Below, in pieces: positions 35,075 through 44,207 of a stretch of 64,000 bases of DNA; position 1 is the stretch's first letter, and each line of letters starts with the position of its first letter. Origin of the DNA: Palleniella intestinalis (GTDB taxonomy: Bacteria > Bacteroidota > Bacteroidia > Bacteroidales > Bacteroidaceae); contig NZ_JABKKG010000002.1 in assembly GCF_013166595.1 (NCBI RefSeq), forward strand, positions 462,510 to 526,509, written 5' to 3'. The position numbers and the translations under genes were made by a program. Under the pieces are notes generated by a model. The model ran no database searches, was not told where the DNA came from, and saw only the letters and a program-made list of their open reading frames with translations.

Positions 35075-37258
35075 ATGAAAAGAATCTTTAATTTGTTTTT
35101 TCTTGCATTTTGTGCCGTAGCCTGTTTTGCGGACTATGTGCCGCAACCCTACACATGGACGACACAGAGCAAAAACTCCTCAGAGTCGATGCCGTGTGGC
35201 GGTGGTGACATAGGCATGAATGTGTGGGTGGAGAACGGCGATGTGCTTGTCTATATGTCGCGCAGCGGCTTTTTTGACGAGAACAACACGTTGCTGAAAG
35301 CCGGCAGACTGCGTCTTCGTATGGACAATGCCAAGGACATCTTTGCAAACGGTTTCTCACAGTCGCTTGTGCTTGACGAAGGTGCTATATATATAAAAGG
35401 TAGAGGTGTGACCATCCGCCTGTGGGCGGACACCGGTTCGCCTGTAATCTTTGCCGACATAAAGTCTGCAAAACCGGTGAAGGCGACCTTGAGCTACGAG
35501 TCGTGGCGTCACCATGACCGCCTTGTGCCGAAAGATGCGTCGCAGCAGTTCTCCTACAAATGGCTGACGAAGGGCGAGCATGCCACTTTCGCCGACTCCA
35601 TACGCCCTCAGCAGCATGCCATAACCTTCGAGCATCGCAACAGAAAGGAGACGGTCTACGACTTCACTGTCGCTTATGAGCAGCTTGAAGCGGTGAAAAG
35701 TGAGATACCCGACCCTATCGGCGACCTGTCGTTCGGTGGCAGGATGACTTGTCCGGACTTCACTTTCGCCGGAACATCAGAGGGCGTTTATGCTTCTACG
35801 GACTACCGTGCATGGAACTTTGTGTCAAAGCCTTTCAGGCAGACGACGGTAGCTGTCGAGCTGCTGTACAACAAAGGAGCTTTGAACTATCCTAAACGAT
35901 TCCTCGGAAAGCATGCTTCCCCTGCACAGGCTGCCAAGGAAAGCAGGAAGAAGTCTGCCGCTTGGTGGCACAACTACTGGCAGCGGTCGTACATAACGAG
36001 TACGAATGCCGAGGCGGCGCACATACTCCGCAACTACGAGCTGTTCAGGTACATGCTGGGATGCAACGCCTATGGCGAGTGGCCGTCAAAGTTCAATGGC
36101 GGATTGTTCACCTTTGACCCTGTCCATGTCGACAAGAACCGCACGTTCACTCCTGACTACCGCTGTTGGGGCGGTGGCACAATGACGGCACAGAATCAGC
36201 GTCTGGTCTATTGGCCTATGCTGAAATCTGGCGATACGGACATGATGAGGTCGCAGTTTGACACATATCTCCGCATGCTTGACGGCGCAATGGTGCGCAC
36301 ACGCCACTATTGGGGGCACGGAGGAGCATGCTTCGAGGAGCAGATAGAGAATTTCGGTTTGCCGAACCCTGCCGAATATGGCAAGCACAAGGAGGGTCAG
36401 GACCCGGGATGGATGAAGAACAAGTGGCTGGAATACCAGTATGACACTGTCCTGGAGTTCTGCCAAATGATTCTTTTGGCTAAGGAATATGCCGGCATGG
36501 ACATCGAAAAATACCGTCCGCTGATAACCGAAAGCATCCGTTTCTTTGATGAGCATTACCGTTATCTTGCCAAGAAGCGTGGCGCAACGGAGCTCACGGA
36601 GGACGGCAAGCTGGTGCTCTACCCTTCTTCCGGTTGCGAGACATACAAGATGGCGTACAACCCAAGCAGTGTGGTGGCAGCATTGAAGGCTGTCGTCGAG
36701 ACTATCAACGAGCGCCATGGCGGTCTTGCAGCGTTCGGACTTGACACAGCAATCACCAACCGCATACCTGAGATTCCTGTTCGTTATATCGACGGAAAGC
36801 GTTGCATAGCACCTGCGGAGGCGTGGATGCGCATCAACAATGTGGAGACGCCTCAGCTTTATCCTGTGTTCCCATGGCGTGTGTACGGTTTGGGCAGGAA
36901 GGATTTGGATGTTGCTGTGAACACATACCTGTATGATGATTATGCCTTGAAGATGCGTTCCGCCAGAGGTTGGAAGCAGGATAATATCTGGGCGGCGTGT
37001 CTTGGGCAGAAAGAGGACGCCGTGCGCCTGCTGAAAGAGAAGTTTGCCGACGGCCCTTACCGTTTCCCGGCGTTCTGGGAACAAGGGTTCGACTGGGCTC
37101 CTGACCTCAACCGTGGTGGCAGTGCAATGATTGGATTGCAAGAGATGCTGCTGCAGGAGAAGCCTGACGGCACGGTTATGGAATTGCCTTGCTGGCCTGA
37201 GGAGTGGGATGTGCACTTCCGATTGCATGCCACCGGCGGCAGGATTATTGAAAGGTAA
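35075..37258 (+). CDS. DUF5703-domain exported protein, glycosidase-like
   Basis: A 727-residue protein with signal peptide MKRIFNLFFLAFCAVACFA. The N-terminal beta-sandwich (SSESMPCGGGDIGMNVWVEN) matches DUF5703. The middle and C-terminus (about 290-690) look like an (alpha/alpha)6 barrel of the GH95/GH65 kind, with CWGGGTMTAQNQRLVYWPML and SSGCETYKMAYNPSSVVAAL. The end MELPCWPEEWDVHFRLHATG recalls the C-terminal sheet of GH95 enzymes. Probably acts on plant or host polysaccharide in the periplasm; substrate and catalytic acids cannot be fixed from sequence. Confidence 0.75.
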   Translation: MKRIFNLFFLAFCAVACFADYVPQPYTWTTQSKNSSESMPCGGGDIGMNVWVENGDVLVYMSRSGFFDENNTLLKAGRLRLRMDNAKDIFANGFSQSLVLDEGAIYIKGRGVTIRLWADTGSPVIFADIKSAKPVKATLSYESWRHHDRLVPKDASQQFSYKWLTKGEHATFADSIRPQQHAITFEHRNRKETVYDFTVAYEQLEAVKSEIPDPIGDLSFGGRMTCPDFTFAGTSEGVYASTDYRAWNFVSKPFRQTTVAVELLYNKGALNYPKRFLGKHASPAQAAKESRKKSAAWWHNYWQRSYITSTNAEAAHILRNYELFRYMLGCNAYGEWPSKFNGGLFTFDPVHVDKNRTFTPDYRCWGGGTMTAQNQRLVYWPMLKSGDTDMMRSQFDTYLRMLDGAMVRTRHYWGHGGACFEEQIENFGLPNPAEYGKHKEGQDPGWMKNKWLEYQYDTVLEFCQMILLAKEYAGMDIEKYRPLITESIRFFDEHYRYLAKKRGATELTEDGKLVLYPSSGCETYKMAYNPSSVVAALKAVVETINERHGGLAAFGLDTAITNRIPEIPVRYIDGKRCIAPAEAWMRINNVETPQLYPVFPWRVYGLGRKDLDVAVNTYLYDDYALKMRSARGWKQDNIWAACLGQKEDAVRLLKEKFADGPYRFPAFWEQGFDWAPDLNRGGSAMIGLQEMLLQEKPDGTVMELPCWPEEWDVHFRLHATGGRIIER

Positions 37259-37286
37259 GGGAGTCGATGGTCGTGGTTTTGATTAA

Positions 37287-37366
37287 TCATGGTTTCTCAT
37301 GATGCATCATGTCTCATCATGTTTTATCATGATTTATCATGGTTTATCATGGTTCATCATGATTAA
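37287..37366. repeat. 10-bp tandem repeat (8 copies)
   Basis: TCAT recurs every 10 bases from 37287 to 37360 in units of the type TTATCATGRT, a period of nearly one helical turn. It lies just downstream of the DUF5703 stop and upstream of the shared terminator. Confidence 0.85.
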
Positions 37367-37380
37367 CACCATCACAAATA

Positions 37381-37425
37381 CGCTTCAGGGCTGACATTCT
37401 CGTTTGGAATGTCAGCCCTGAAGCG
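37381..37425. terminator. Bidirectional terminator
   Basis: Perfect 19-nt arms CGCTTCAGGGCTGACATTC (37381-37399) and its complement (37407-37425) with a 7-nt loop, between convergent genes. Confidence 0.85.
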
Positions 37426-37433
37426 TTGGATTA

Positions 37434-38636
37434 CTATCCTTTCCGCTTGCGCTCTATGTCAGGCAGCAGCCCTGCGACCACTCCCAACAACGGCAGCAAT
37501 GTGCTCACTTGGAAAATGAACTCCACGCTTGTCCTGTCGGCAAGCCAACCGAAGAATGCAGAACCAATGCCACCCAGACCGAAGTTAAGCCCGAAGAACA
37601 GTCCTGCCATCATACCAATCTTGTCTGGTTTCAGTTCGGTGGCGTAGACAAGTATTGCGGAAAAGGCGGACGAGATGACAAGACCGATGATTATGGCAAG
37701 CACAACCGTCGCCGTGAATCCCACATAAGGCAGGGCAAGAGTGAAAGGAGCAGCGCCAAGGATAGAGCCCCATATCACATATTTCCGCCCATACCTGTCG
37801 CCTATGCTGCCACCGACAAGTGTGCCGATTGCCACGGATGCAAGGAAAGCGAACAGGCACAGTTGGGATGTCTGTATGCTCACACCGAACTTATCGATGA
37901 GGAAAAACGTGAAATAGCTTGTCATACTCGCCATGTAGAAATACTTCGAGAAGGTCAGGACGCACAGTATCAGCAGCGTCATGTGCACCCTGCGGCGTGA
38001 CAATGCCTGCACAGCGGGATTGGGGACAACGGCTTTCGCCTTTATCCTGTGAAGCTGTCGCTTGTACCAACTGCCAACAGGGAACAAGGTAGAACCCGCG
38101 ACAAGGGCGGCAATGGCAAACCAAACTATCGACCTTTGTCCCAAAGGAAGGATGATGATTGCAGCAAGCAACGGACCTATGGCACTGCCGCCGTTGCCTC
38201 CCACCTGGAAGATTGACTGCGCAAGGCCTCGCCTCTGACCGCCCGCCATCTGCGCTATGCGCGACGATTCAGGATGGAATATTGACGAACCCATGCCGAT
38301 TACCGCCACTGCAAGCACGATTGTGCCGAAACTTTCGGCAAAGGACAGCAGGACAATGCCCGTGAACGTGAACATCATGCCCGTAGACAGCGAATAGGGA
38401 TGAGGGTGCTTGTCGGAATAAAGCCCCACAAGTGGCTGCAGGAGCGACGAGGTCATCTGAAACACGAGTGTCATCAGACCAATCTGACCGAACGTAAGAC
38501 CGTACTTGTCCTTCAGCATCGGATATATCGACGGCACGATGGACTGCATCATATCGTTCAGGAAATGGGCGAAACTTATGGCGAACAAGACCGGAAACAC
38601 CGTCTGTCCGACATCTTTTACATGGATTTTCTTCAT
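37434..38636 (-). CDS. MFS exporter of the fosmidomycin-resistance (Fsr) family
   Basis: A 400-residue, 12-helix transporter. The N-terminus reads SFAHFLNDMMQSIVPSIYPM, then FQMTSSLLQPLVGLYSDKHP and MGSSIFHPESSRIAQMAGG, all hallmarks of Fsr-type proteins. The loop between helices 6 and 7 is basic (WYKRQLHRIKAKAVV). Relatives export fosmidomycin or other small organic anions; the natural substrate is unknown. The ATG at 38636 is close to the family start. No linked regulator. Confidence 0.9.
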   Translation of the reverse strand: MKKIHVKDVGQTVFPVLFAISFAHFLNDMMQSIVPSIYPMLKDKYGLTFGQIGLMTLVFQMTSSLLQPLVGLYSDKHPHPYSLSTGMMFTFTGIVLLSFAESFGTIVLAVAVIGMGSSIFHPESSRIAQMAGGQRRGLAQSIFQVGGNGGSAIGPLLAAIIILPLGQRSIVWFAIAALVAGSTLFPVGSWYKRQLHRIKAKAVVPNPAVQALSRRRVHMTLLILCVLTFSKYFYMASMTSYFTFFLIDKFGVSIQTSQLCLFAFLASVAIGTLVGGSIGDRYGRKYVIWGSILGAAPFTLALPYVGFTATVVLAIIIGLVISSAFSAILVYATELKPDKIGMMAGLFFGLNFGLGGIGSAFFGWLADRTSVEFIFQVSTLLPLLGVVAGLLPDIERKRKG

Positions 38637-38798
38637 TCTGTTGTGACTGTTATACCAAAAACGCCTGCAAAGCTACAAAAAACATTCTATTCCACCAAAC
38701 ATTCCAAACAAAAAAGCTAAAAAGCCCTAAACCTTTGGACAACTGCACTTAAAAAGGGATTTTTCACGCTTTATATGCCATTTTACCTATTTTTTTAG

Positions 38799-38806
38799 TA
38801 ACTTTG
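38799..38806 (+). promoter_or_regulatory. -7 box TAACTTTG of the DUF554 gene
   Basis: The Bacteroidetes-type box lies 35 bp upstream of the ATG at 38842. No good -33 TTG is visible in the T-rich upstream sequence. Confidence 0.6.
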
Positions 38807-38841
38807 CACCTTGATAAAAATAAATAACACGCACTTAAACA

Positions 38842-39546
38842 ATGATTGGAACAATAATGAATGTCGCCTGCATAATCGTAGGCTCTGTCATAGGATGCAT
38901 ACTGAAAAAAGGCATCGGGGAAAAATATCAGGAAGCACTGTTCACGGCACTCGGACTATGTGCCATACTGCTGGGAACAAACGCATTCGTGCATAATCTG
39001 CCGAAGAGCGAATATCCGGTGCTGTTCATCGCCGCCATGGCAATAGGCAGCATCATCGGTGTGGCTACAAGGATTGAACGCCTGAAAGAAATCGGTAAGA
39101 AAAAGGGTGCGGAAGAAGGCAAAGGCAACCGCCCTTCCCTCGCCGACGGACTGACCACCGGCTGCCTGCTCTACTGCATCGGCACATTCTCCATGCTCGG
39201 ACCTGTCATGGAAGCACTGCAAGAGGATCACACCTACTTGTTTACAAACGCCACTCTCGACCTTGTTGCAAGTGCCGTCCTCGCCGCCACTTACGGCATA
39301 GGCATGATGTGGGCAGCACCGGTATTGTTCCTATGGCAGGGCATGTTCTACTGCATAGCAAAGATGTCGGCATCGGCAATATCACCCGAACTGATGGCAG
39401 AACTCAGCATCGTCGGCGGAATACTCATCGCGGCCTCAGGCATAGACCTCCTGAAGCTGCGCAACTGCCACACTCTGCAGATGCTTCCGGCATTGCTTGT
39501 GCCACCACTGTTTTTCCTCGCAAAACATCTCATCTCATCGCTTTGA
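38842..39546 (+). CDS. DUF554 integral membrane protein
   Basis: A 234-residue protein with six to seven hydrophobic helices. It begins MIGTIMNVACIIVGSVIGCI and has the family-specific FIAAMAIGSIIGVATRIERL and LADGLTTGCLLYCIGTFSML. DUF554 (YdfK/YqgA) proteins are proposed transporters of unknown substrate. A short charged loop (about 85-100, KKKGAEEGKGNRPS) is cytoplasmic by the positive-inside rule. Single gene with its own promoter. Confidence 0.85.
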   Translation: MIGTIMNVACIIVGSVIGCILKKGIGEKYQEALFTALGLCAILLGTNAFVHNLPKSEYPVLFIAAMAIGSIIGVATRIERLKEIGKKKGAEEGKGNRPSLADGLTTGCLLYCIGTFSMLGPVMEALQEDHTYLFTNATLDLVASAVLAATYGIGMMWAAPVLFLWQGMFYCIAKMSASAISPELMAELSIVGGILIAASGIDLLKLRNCHTLQMLPALLVPPLFFLAKHLISSL

Positions 39547-39677
39547 CCACGACTCATGCCTCACAACATGACGGAAAGGCTGCGGATTATAGCCTGTGGA
39601 AGCGAGGAAAACTGTTAAATCTAATTAAAAAAGGAAAGATTCACATCCCCATTATTAGGTATTTCAATAATTCTCTG

Positions 39678-39685
39678 TAATTTTG
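39678..39685 (+). promoter_or_regulatory. -7 box TAATTTTG of the ferredoxin gene
   Basis: A Bacteroidetes-type box 68 bp upstream of the ferredoxin ATG, followed by a short direct/inverted CAGTACTGAAAAGTCAGTAC stretch. Confidence 0.55.
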
Positions 39686-39753
39686 CAGTACTGAAAAGTC
39701 AGTACTACGAATACAAATTAAATCATTCATAAACACTCAAATTTTATCAAATT

Positions 39754-39921
39754 ATGGCATACGTAATTAGCAACGACTGCATCGCTTGCGGTACATGTAT
39801 CAGCGAGTGCCCACAGGAAGCTATCTCTGAGGGCGATATCTATTCAATTGACCCTGAGAAGTGCGTGGACTGTGGTTCATGTGCTGATGTTTGTCCTAAC
39901 GAGGCAATCAGCCAGGCTTAA
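39754..39921 (+). CDS. 2x[4Fe-4S] ferredoxin
   Basis: A 55-residue electron carrier. Two clusters are bound by CIACGTCISECP and CVDCGSCADVCP, with the usual short spacing, and the ends read MAYVISND and NEAISQA. This is the clostridial-type ferredoxin common in anaerobes, serving pyruvate:ferredoxin oxidoreductase or hydrogenase. It is monocistronic between its own promoter and a strong terminator, consistent with high expression. Confidence 0.95.
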   Translation: MAYVISNDCIACGTCISECPQEAISEGDIYSIDPEKCVDCGSCADVCPNEAISQA

Positions 39922-39944
39922 TCGCCACTATTCCAGAAAGGCTT

Positions 39945-39978
39945 AAAGGGCTGCGCCGTGACGGTGCAGCCCTTTTCT
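39945..39978 (+). terminator. Rho-independent terminator of the ferredoxin gene
   Basis: Stem AAAGGGCTGCGCCGT / ACGGTGCAGCCCTTT (15 pairs, one G-U), followed by T residues, 23 bp after the stop. Confidence 0.9.
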
Positions 39979-40092
39979 TGTATATAAAATAAGAATTTCA
40001 TCCTTGCTCATTAGATTCGAAGTCTGATACAGCAATTAAATAATTGCATACAATGCAGAGATACCACAAATCAGATTAATTAGAGAAAGAGT

Positions 40093-40530
40093 TTAATAAA
40101 CTCCCTCCTTTTCACGAATAATTCCTATATAGTCTCCTGTCCGTGATGATTTTTGAATAACAATTTGGTCAAAATTACGTTTACCAACCTGGACTTGTCC
40201 ATTCTTGAATACATATAGATAAACACCTTTCAATGTTTTCTTATATATTGTAGCTCCATTGGAATCAACAGCCTTTACTTTCACTCTGTATTGGTCATAA
40301 ATAAAATAATCGGGTGTTATTGATTTCAAAGAAATAGTAACATCATCATAAAATTTCCCTTCAACATCAAGAATTGACATTTTGCGAACCACCTCCATAT
40401 CCATTAACGGCTTGGCTGTTTCCGCCTCATCCTGAGCTAATGCCGTTGAAGACGCACACAGCATAAGCAATAATAACAGACAATTCCTAACGTTATTTAT
40501 ATTGTTCTGTATAACAAATTTTATTCCCAT
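40093..40530 (-). CDS. Small exported protein of unknown function
   Basis: A 145-residue protein with signal peptide (CLLLLLMLCASSTALA, then QDEAE). The mature part is beta-rich (KFYDDVTISLKSITPDYFIY, ATIYKKTLKGVYLYVFKNG). The ATG at 40530 is chosen so that the gene starts 10 bp after the neighbour's stop and the signal peptide is compact. Same operon as the protein upstream. No family recognised. Confidence 0.6.
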   Translation of the reverse strand: MGIKFVIQNNINNVRNCLLLLLMLCASSTALAQDEAETAKPLMDMEVVRKMSILDVEGKFYDDVTISLKSITPDYFIYDQYRVKVKAVDSNGATIYKKTLKGVYLYVFKNGQVQVGKRNFDQIVIQKSSRTGDYIGIIREKEGVY

Positions 40531-40540
40531 ACTATCTTCA

Positions 40541-41224
40541 TTATAAATCTTCACCGTTTGCCATGTTATATTCATTATCATAGAACATGGATATATAATA
40601 CTCATTTATATACTTACTAATCATAAACCAGACTGATCTTTTATAACTGCCTTTTAGCAAATAAAATATAGTACCTGCCAAGAACTCTTTTTGAATCTCT
40701 TCTGTTGGCGAAGCCAATTCTTCTGCAGAATATTTCTCTAACATTTTTGTTTGTACCCATTTCTGTGCCGCAAGCGTGTCTGCTGATGTCGGCAATTGGC
40801 AATATGCAGCTTGGTATCGTTTGCTATTCACCGCCATCTCATAAGAAATATCTTCCGAATCTGACAATTTCCAATCATCTTCTGATGAAGCCGACATATA
40901 TTTCTTGTTATTCTCAAACTGCTCACAAAGGTTGTTAAACCTTATCTTAATGTCACCTTCGCCTCTTGTATTCTTATCACAAACCATAATGCGCCACACC
41001 TTATCATTATTCGTTGCAATATGGACATTGACTTCGCTTCCATTGAAAGTTCCAACCAACACATCCCTTTGCGTCGGGTCACTCCTGAATCCTTTTGCTT
41101 TCAATTTCTGTACCATGGCAGCCTTTGTGCCGTCAACTGGAATGCCGAGGAATTTCGTTACATCCTTCTGTGCATACAATGCTACTGAAAAAGTCAGCAG
41201 CAGAACTGATAATATCTTTTTCAT
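40541..41224 (-). CDS. Exported protein of unknown function
   Basis: A 227-residue protein with signal peptide MKKILSVLLLTFSVALYAQ. Mature part: DVTKFLGIPVDGTKAAMVQK and LKAKGFRSDPTQRDVLVGTF, a layout seen in Bacteroidales exported proteins of unknown role that carry a K-L-x-x-K-G-F motif. The ATG at 41224 was taken because the longer frame to 41278 enters the structured RNA candidate. It leads the small exported protein at 40093. Confidence 0.65.
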   Translation of the reverse strand: MKKILSVLLLTFSVALYAQKDVTKFLGIPVDGTKAAMVQKLKAKGFRSDPTQRDVLVGTFNGSEVNVHIATNNDKVWRIMVCDKNTRGEGDIKIRFNNLCEQFENNKKYMSASSEDDWKLSDSEDISYEMAVNSKRYQAAYCQLPTSADTLAAQKWVQTKMLEKYSAEELASPTEEIQKEFLAGTIFYLLKGSYKRSVWFMISKYINEYYISMFYDNEYNMANGEDL

Positions 41225-41261
41225 TTTCTTGTTTTTAAATACAAGAAAGGCGTGCAACCAT

Positions 41262-41410
41262 CCATGACTTGTCTTCATTTAGGTTACCGCCAAGTGACCT
41301 TACATCCTACAAGCACAGAAGGGTCCACGCCTTAGAGACGTGAACCTTCAGTCTGCTTGTCCTCGGATGTGGAATATTGGCGGTATTCAAATGAAGGAGA
41401 ACAAGAGCTA
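41262..41410. ncRNA. Rod-like structured RNA candidate (possibly 6S RNA)
   Basis: One long hairpin of about 140 nt can be drawn: CTTGT/ACAAG, CTTCATTT/AAATGAAG (41273-41280, 41389-41396), TACCGCCAA/TTGGCGGTA (41285-41293, 41377-41385), ACATCC/GGATGT, ACAAGC/GCTTGT, GAAGG/CCTTC and CACG/CGTG, closed by a loop at 41330-41338. Internal loops GTGACCTT and GGAATA lie in the middle. A rod with central bubbles is the form of 6S RNA, which binds RNA polymerase. Pairing is the same on both strands, so strand is left open; a weak TACATATTG on the minus strand near 41427 would favour minus. Confidence 0.45.
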
Positions 41411-41812
41411 AAAGCTCAATCCAATATGTACAAGTACGGACAGGAACGCTTCTCTTGTATGGTTAATAATAATCAATATTGATAAACATCCTTATATGGT
41501 TACATATTCATGATGTCATCCGAAAGCGTAAATTTCCTGTCTTCTTTTAATTCATAAGCATTTGTTTTTAATTACTGACATTAAAGAGTATGTGCGACAA
41601 GGCACTTATCGGACGAAATTACATCTGTCCGAATCTGACTGCAAAAATAAGGATTTTTTAGGATAATAGCAAGAAAAACGTAATATTTATTTGTCTTTCC
41701 AATGAAAAACAGCTATGTATATCCTTTTATAGCCACCACACAAGGTTAAAATAATAATGATAACCTCTTTGGGAAAGCAGAATATGACTAATGAAAAAAG
41801 CATCAATGTTTC

Positions 41813-42032
41813 TGCATGAGTTTTCAAATGCTCTATTTATCATAACGGGAAAAATATGGCTTTCCATGGCAAAAAAGCATGCTTGACAATGCCAAACGTG
41901 ACCTTCCGGCATGCGAAAGGTTACGGATTACCTTGCGAAAGGTAACCTTTTGCAAGGTAAAGCAATACGAAAGACACCGCAATTCGTTACCTTTTACAGC
42001 GTTTTTGGTAACGAATTGCAGTGTCTTTTTGC
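41813..42032 (-). repeat. Dispersed hairpin repeat, copy 2
   Basis: Inverted relative to copy 1: AAAACTCATGCA, CGTTATGATAAATAGAGCATT, GGCATTGTCAAGCATG, GTTACC/GGTAAC blocks, then a hairpin with 22-nt arms (41970-41991, 42007-42028). Part of the 1.39-kb gene-free stretch 41225-42615, which otherwise holds the RNA candidate and REP palindromes. Confidence 0.75.
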
Positions 42033-42295
42033 TTGAATCTACTTGCAAAGAAAACTAACAGACTGATTTATAAGATATTAGAAAAATAGCAAAATTTTGC
42101 GATTTTCCGAACTTTCCGGCAATAATTTTTCTACAAACGATTCTCAGAGAGCAAAAACAGTGTGAGTTTTCTAATTCCACACCCATACTTGTGGTTTGCC
42201 AAAAGGCGGAAACACCATTCAGAAATATTGCTGTCCGGCAAAACTCCACAAGTTGTTGTGAAATCACATTTTCATAGAAATGTTTCGCATAATGA

Positions 42296-42513
42296 TGTGG
42301 CGGAGCCACAATCCTTACGGTAACCTCCTGCTTCAGCAGTGGGGATTTGAGATAATCTCCATTGGTTATGTGTGGCAGCGCCACACTCCTTTCTGTCTCA
42401 ATTCCTTACACCCACAATAAAAGGGTGTGGTTCCACCACACAATGCAGAGAGCATTTTTGTTGTCCCAACTGCTGAAGCAGTGGGTTACCATGAAGGCTG
42501 TGGCTCCGCCACA
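42296..42513. repeat. Cluster of four TGTGGC-NNN-GCCACA palindromes
   Basis: Members at 42296-42310, 42371-42385, 42426-42440 (TGTGGTTCCACCACA) and 42499-42513. Between them an inverted pair TGCTTCAGCAG / CTGCTGAAGCAG and GGTAACC / GGTTACC makes the whole cluster a loose palindrome. REP/BIME-like; no coding. Confidence 0.75.
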
Positions 42514-42615
42514 CTTTACAGCGAAAGCCTGTTGCTGTATGCGAATATAGGGGCTTGTCACAACTGAAACAGATGAATGATAATGTGTTGTATATGTTTA
42601 CCGGACAGCAATAAT

Positions 42616-43644
42616 TCAGAAAGCAAAGTCGGCAATCAGCGGAAGATGGTCGCTGAAACCGTTGCGCGATACCGGCCCGAGGAAGAAACGGCGAGGCTTC
42701 ACACCGCCATATTTCTTGTCGGGCTCCAGTAAATCGGGGTGGGAACCTATCCGTGAGGCACAGAAACAGGGCTGTAAGGCCGCGGAAACGAGGATGTGGT
42801 CAAGGCTTCCCCACTCACCTTTATAACGGTATGTGCCACCGATTTCGCGCGTTCCTGCCCCTGCTGTGACATCAACCAAACCGTGGTCTGCGAGGTAAGC
42901 AAGGCTTGCTGAGGACGCATAATCATTGAAATCGCCCATAACGATGATGCGAGGACGGGACTCCAAAGCACGTATGGAGTCAACATTGTGCATCAGACGG
43001 CGTGCCACCGTCATGCGAAACTCCCTTGTCGCCGTCTCCCCTCCACGCCTGCTCGGTGCATGGAGCACGAAGACATGCAGCGGAAAGATGCCGTCCGGGA
43101 ACTCCATGAGCATCGAATCGGAAGAGCAAAGTGCCGCGCCACGGACATAAAGCATGTCGCGTGTGGGGCGCATCCCTGCTATCGTATCGACACGGATGCT
43201 GTAACTCGTGTCGACACGGAAAGCCGACGGCTGGTACATCAGTGCCACATCGATGCCACGGAGGTCAGGAGAGTCGGTCATCACGTACTCATATCCTGCC
43301 CCACGAAGCAATGACCTGCGGGTCAATCCGTGCATCACACTGTCGTTTTCCACCTCGCAAAGTCCGACAATGGCAGGTAGGACAAATTTGCTATCGTCAG
43401 TACTTGAGAGAGTGATGCCGCGTGCCACGGCATTCAACTTCCGCCAGTACTTGCTGCGAGTCCATTTGTACGTTCCTTCAGGCAAATAGTCCGTGTCGTT
43501 TTTCAGACTGTCATGGCATGTATCAAAGAGGTTTTCCACGTTATACTCCAGCACTCTGAAGCGAGTTCCCTTCCCTTTTTCTTGGGCTGACAGGTCACTT
43601 ACCACAGTGGAGAACAGCAGTATAAATATGAAATTATTTGACAT
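42616..43644 (-). CDS. Exported endonuclease/exonuclease/phosphatase-family protein
   Basis: A 342-residue protein with signal peptide (SNNFIFILLFSTVVSDLSA, then QEKGK). Catalytic motifs of the DNase I-like fold: YNVENLF (Asn), LCEVEND (Glu, metal), VMGDFNDYAS (Asp and Asn) and the final FSDHLPL (Asp-His pair). Likely an outer-membrane-facing or periplasmic phosphodiesterase/phosphatase. The ATG at 43644 gives a normal signal peptide and avoids overlap with the XRE gene; 43668 is an alternative. Confidence 0.85.
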   Translation of the reverse strand: MSNNFIFILLFSTVVSDLSAQEKGKGTRFRVLEYNVENLFDTCHDSLKNDTDYLPEGTYKWTRSKYWRKLNAVARGITLSSTDDSKFVLPAIVGLCEVENDSVMHGLTRRSLLRGAGYEYVMTDSPDLRGIDVALMYQPSAFRVDTSYSIRVDTIAGMRPTRDMLYVRGAALCSSDSMLMEFPDGIFPLHVFVLHAPSRRGGETATREFRMTVARRLMHNVDSIRALESRPRIIVMGDFNDYASSASLAYLADHGLVDVTAGAGTREIGGTYRYKGEWGSLDHILVSAALQPCFCASRIGSHPDLLEPDKKYGGVKPRRFFLGPVSRNGFSDHLPLIADFAF

Positions 43645-43721
43645 ATAGCGACTATGTAAAGACAACATCCCAAGGCAATATATCGGCACTCGCACAGGAA
43701 ATATCCTCATACGCAAAGGTA

Positions 43722-44207
43722 TCATTTCTTTGGTACGAACGACTCCCATGTCTGGTCATCATAGAATACACGTATCTCCGTTATGCGACGTGTCACTTTG
43801 TCAATATTTTTCGCATCAACAGCTAATGACGAAGCACCTTGATGCTGCTGCCGGGAGGTGTGCTGCGAAGCATTCGCTCCTGCCGAAGAGCGTGCCGTCT
43901 GCTGGCTGCCCCCAAAGTCCAATGTCTTTGAGTCTGTTCCTGCCAAAGGGTCATCGCCAAAAAGACTCCCCGGTTCCTTGACCGCATCAGTGCTTCCCGG
44001 CTGGAACATCTCGCCTTCGCCCCACATCAGCCAGTCAGTGTTCAGGTTAGGCATTTTGCTTCTTATTGCCTCCACTATGTTAAGGGTGGGGCGGGTACGC
44101 TCCTGAAGTATACTGCTGAGTGAGGCAGGAGAGACTCCTATGAAATTTGCAAAACTCTGCTGATTCATTTGCTGAGATTCCATCAGCTGTCGGATTCTAT
44201 CTTTCAT
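43722..44207 (-). CDS. XRE-family transcriptional regulator
   Basis: A 161-residue protein. Residues 1-60 form a Cro/CI-type HTH (RIRQLMESQQMNQQSFANFI, GVSPASLSSILQERTRP), followed by LNTDWLMWGEGEMF, typical of Bacteroidales XRE regulators. The middle is low complexity (QQTARSSAGANASQHTSRQQ), then a conserved-looking C-terminus (VTRRITEIRVFYDDQTWESF). Dispersed in Bacteroidetes; target genes unknown. An AT-rich region follows upstream. Confidence 0.85.
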   Translation of the reverse strand: MKDRIRQLMESQQMNQQSFANFIGVSPASLSSILQERTRPTLNIVEAIRSKMPNLNTDWLMWGEGEMFQPGSTDAVKEPGSLFGDDPLAGTDSKTLDFGGSQQTARSSAGANASQHTSRQQHQGASSLAVDAKNIDKVTRRITEIRVFYDDQTWESFVPKK

